From Candidatus Cryptobacteroides avicola (lineage in GTDB: Bacteria; Bacteroidota; Bacteroidia; Bacteroidales; UBA932): DNA of 64,000 nucleotides. Every line of letters starts with the position of its first letter. The stretch's first letter is position 1. The notes under the pieces were generated by a model. That model ran no database searches and had not been told where the DNA came from. It saw nothing but the letters and a program-made list of their open reading frames with translations. The translations under genes and the position numbers were made by a program. Shown here piece after piece: positions 61,802 to 64,000 of this stretch. The stretch lies in contig JADILV010000041.1 of NCBI GenBank assembly GCA_017695115.1, positions 1-64,000 of the forward strand, given 5' to 3'.

Positions 61802-61841
61802 AAATTTATCCTCCTATAAGTTTAGTTAATATTATATGAGC

Positions 61842-63803
61842 CTACGACAACTGGGACTTTACTTCATCGCTTACGAGTCTGATGAATTCATCCACAGTCA
61901 TTGTACCCTCATCTTTACCTCCCTGACGTCTTACCGACAGGGTATTGTTTTCAACTTCCTTTTCACCGACGACCACGAGGAACGGTATGCGCTTCAACTC
62001 ATTCTCACGTATTCTTTTACCTATTGTCTCGTTCCTGTCGTCCAATGCGGCGCGAATATCGGAATTATTCAGTAATTCACAAACTTTTTTTGCATAATCA
62101 GTGAATTTTTCGCTGACTGGCAATATGTTGACCTGCTCCGGCGTGAGCCACAGAGGAAGTTTTCCTCCGGTATGCTCAAGGAGTACTGCCACGAATCTTT
62201 CAAGCGAGCCGAAAGGAGCCCTGTGAATCATGACCGGACGGTGTTTCCTGCCGTCGCTTCCGGTATATTCGAGTTCGAAACGCTCAGGAAGGTTGTAGTC
62301 CACCTGAATGGTTCCGAGCTGCCACTTTCTTCCGATGGCATCCTTGACCATGAAATCGAGTTTCGGACCATAGAAAGCAGCCTCGCCATACTCCACGACA
62401 GTCTTGAGGCCTTTTTCGGCAGCGGCATCGATGATGGCCTGCTCCGCCTTCGCCCAATTCTCGTCCGTACCTATGTATTTTTCCTTGTGATCAGGGTCAC
62501 GCAGAGACACCTGCGCGATGTACTCGTTGAAATTCAAAGTCTTGAATACATACAGAATGATATCGATGACCTTACAGAACTCTTCCTTGATCTGGTCGGG
62601 ACGGCAGAAAAGGTGCGCATCATCCTGAGTAAAGCCACGTACTCTTGTAAGCCCGTGCAGTTCACCGCTCTGCTCGTAGCGGTAAACGGTACCGAACTCC
62701 GCATATCTGAGAGGGAGATCCTTGTAAGACCTCGGCCTGGTCCTGTAGATTTCGCAGTGGTGAGGGCAGTTCATAGGCTTGAGCAGGAACTCTTCCCCTT
62801 CCTGAGGAGTGTGGATAGGCTGGAATGAATCCTTGCCGTATTTTGCATAGTGACCTGAAGTCACGTAAAGGTCCTTGTTTCCGATATGCGGAGTTATCAC
62901 CGGAAGATATCCGTAGGATTTCTGTACTTTCCTCAGGAAATTCTCAAGCCGTTCCCTGAGCTCGGCCCCTTTCGGGAGCCACAGAGGAAGTCCCTGACCG
63001 ACTCTTGAAGAAAAAGCGAAAAGCTCCATCTCCTTTCCGAGCTTCCTGTGATCGCGCTTCTTGGCTTCTTCAAGCATCACCAGATACTCGTCAAGCATGG
63101 ATTTCTTCGGGAAAGATATACCGTATATACGTGTAAGCATGTTGCGCTTCTCGTCCCCTCTCCAGTATGCCCCCGCAATGGAAGTGAGCTTGACGGCCTT
63201 GATCGCCGAAGTGTCACGCAGATGTGGTCCGCGGCACAGGTCAGTGAACGATCCGTTGGTATAGAACGAGATGGTACCGTCTTCAAGCTCCCCGATAAGC
63301 TCGCACTTGTACTCGTCACCTTTCTCCTGGAAAGTCTTGAGAGCCTCCGCCTTGGAGACTTCCCGGCGGACAAATGCCTCCTTTGAACGGGCGAACTCCA
63401 TCATCTTGTCCTCGACGGCCTTGAGGTCCGATTCAGAAATCTGTTTCCCTCCGAAGTCCACATCATAGTAGAAACCGTTCTCGATAGCCGGTCCGATGCC
63501 GAACTTGACGCCGGGATAGAGGGCTTCGAGAGCCTGTGCCAGCAGATGGGACGAAGAATGCCAGAAAACATGCTTGGCCTCATCGTCTTCCCATTTATGG
63601 AACCGGATGGAAGCGTCTCCGTTGATCGGACGGTCCAGATCGTATATCGTGCCTTTCCCCTTTGCATCATCTTTGAAAACGACCGTCGCAGCCAACACTT
63701 CAGCTGCAAGCCTCGGACTTATGCTCTGTGCGATCTCATAGCCTGTAACGCCTTTCTCAAAGGCTTTCACGCTACCGTCAGGAAATGTGATATTCACGTT
63801 CAT
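61842..63803 (-). CDS. thrS: threonyl-tRNA synthetase
   Basis: A 653-residue class II synthetase. It begins with the TGS domain ([20 protein letters not shown]), then the editing domain ([20 protein letters not shown]) and the catalytic core with zinc ligands in [12 protein letters not shown] and motif 2 [20 protein letters not shown]; the anticodon-binding domain ([14 protein letters not shown]) ends it. The start at 63803 matches the TGS boundary. It leads the thrS-infC-rpmI-rplT-lepB operon. A -7 box TACCTTTG is the complement of 63849-63856. Confidence 0.95.
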   Translation of the reverse strand: MNVNITFPDGSVKAFEKGVTGYEIAQSISPRLAAEVLAATVVFKDDAKGKGTIYDLDRPINGDASIRFHKWEDDEAKHVFWHSSSHLLAQALEALYPGVKFGIGPAIENGFYYDVDFGGKQISESDLKAVEDKMMEFARSKEAFVRREVSKAEALKTFQEKGDEYKCELIGELEDGTISFYTNGSFTDLCRGPHLRDTSAIKAVKLTSIAGAYWRGDEKRNMLTRIYGISFPKKSMLDEYLVMLEEAKKRDHRKLGKEMELFAFSSRVGQGLPLWLPKGAELRERLENFLRKVQKSYGYLPVITPHIGNKDLYVTSGHYAKYGKDSFQPIHTPQEGEEFLLKPMNCPHHCEIYRTRPRSYKDLPLRYAEFGTVYRYEQSGELHGLTRVRGFTQDDAHLFCRPDQIKEEFCKVIDIILYVFKTLNFNEYIAQVSLRDPDHKEKYIGTDENWAKAEQAIIDAAAEKGLKTVVEYGEAAFYGPKLDFMVKDAIGRKWQLGTIQVDYNLPERFELEYTGSDGRKHRPVMIHRAPFGSLERFVAVLLEHTGGKLPLWLTPEQVNILPVSEKFTDYAKKVCELLNNSDIRAALDDRNETIGKRIRENELKRIPFLVVVGEKEVENNTLSVRRQGGKDEGTMTVDEFIRLVSDEVKSQLS

Positions 63804-63848
63804 ATTATTACATTTAACGTCAGTTCTGCTAATTTTCTCCAAAGGCTG

Positions 63849-63876
63849 CAAAGGTACGAATTTTTTTCTATCTTTG
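63849..63876. promoter_or_regulatory. divergent -7 boxes for thrS and the next gene
   Basis: TACCTTTG on the minus strand (complement of 63849-63856) and TATCTTTG on the plus strand (63869-63876) lie 12 bases apart, facing away from each other. Neither has a clear -33 TTTG, and each covers the spacer of the other. Confidence 0.55.
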
Positions 63877-63905
63877 CGCAGTTATCTACATGTTTTCTAT
63901 ATCTC

Positions 63906-64000
63906 ATGAATCAGTATTCAACTGCCAGGACAGTCTGGAGCAAGGCGGGCGTTTCAGGAGCCGCACTCGGGTTAGTATCAGGGGCATTCCTGTTCTTGGG
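63906..64000 (+). CDS. N-terminus of a membrane protein (possibly DUF4199)
   Basis: 31 codons are visible before the window ends: MNQYSTARTVWSKAGVSGAA and then a hydrophobic helix (LGLVSGAFLFLG). A DUF4199-like start in Bacteroidota has this look, but 31 residues are too few to be sure. The upstream -7 box at 63869-63876 supports the start. Confidence 0.4.
   Translation, partial: MNQYSTARTVWSKAGVSGAALGLVSGAFLFL

Overview
The window is a Bacteroidales chromosome segment (phylum Bacteroidota); I cannot name the genus. The evidence is the promoter style (TTTG, 19-20 bases, then TAnnTTTG), the Bacteroidota-only proteins DUF4295 and DUF2795, the long LepB with an insert, an exported Tricorn-like S41 protease, DUF4493 and fimbrillin-like surface protein architecture, and the thrS-infC-rpmI-rplT block. 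Most of it is ordinary core genome of moderate GC. Two stretches are clearly more AT-rich: the first 1.1 kb and, most strongly, about 27-39 kb.

Layout. 0-2.1 kb: end of a SatD-family gene, a DUF3307 membrane protein, and a membrane protein/winged-helix pair. 2.2-8.4 kb: Tricorn-like protease, folP, purB. 8.5-14.4 kb: a complete RND efflux operon (adaptor, pump, outer-membrane channel). 14.3-23.8 kb: DivIC, a nucleotidyltransferase, a CPBP protease, a lipoprotein, DUF3737, a GH43 glycosidase, a short UvrA paralogue, a flavodoxin-fold reductase and a Gfo/Idh/MocA oxidoreductase. 23.9-25.8 kb: an ABC ATPase/permease/GntR (YtrA-type) operon with a palindromic operator at its promoter.

25.9-38.9 kb is an accessory island. 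Its left half is a row of short modules, all on the minus strand: vsr with a 30-codon scrap of an AlbA_2-type gene, a three-gene HipBST toxin-antitoxin system, and an intact AlbA_2/ATPase/winged-helix gene. They are separated by four same-orientation copies (R1-R4) of a repeat containing AAACAAACCGCACC. The right half is a compact integrative element: a phage/rolling-circle-type Rep, a serine recombinase, DUF2693, an XRE regulator, a DUF4493 surface lipoprotein behind a promoter flanked by a 12-base inverted repeat, a NUMOD3-like protein, an excisionase and a tyrosine integrase. The integrase lies beside the 3' end of a DUF2795 gene. The last codons of that gene (FNEEEY-stop) are repeated at about 28.95 and 30.84 kb, so the locus looks like an attachment site that has been hit repeatedly.

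39-57.4 kb: folE, sulfatase and esterase, htpG, a duplicated outer-membrane-protein/lipoprotein pair, an acyl-CoA ligase, a HAD hydrolase, purT, the agmatine-to-putrescine pair aguA/aguB, an exported PepC-like peptidase, and grpE-dnaJ. 57.4-64 kb: translation genes (rplS, tRNA-Arg, DUF4295, rpmG, rpmB; then thrS, infC, rpmI, rplT and lepB as one operon), ending in a truncated membrane protein. infC appears to start at an AUC codon.

A hairpin repeat family with a conserved tip and changing but complementary stems lies between genes at 2.1, 8.5, 42.6 and (degenerate) 58.1 kb. A second dispersed repeat is at 26.4 and 58.2 kb. I found no rRNA, no CRISPR array and no intact insertion sequence.
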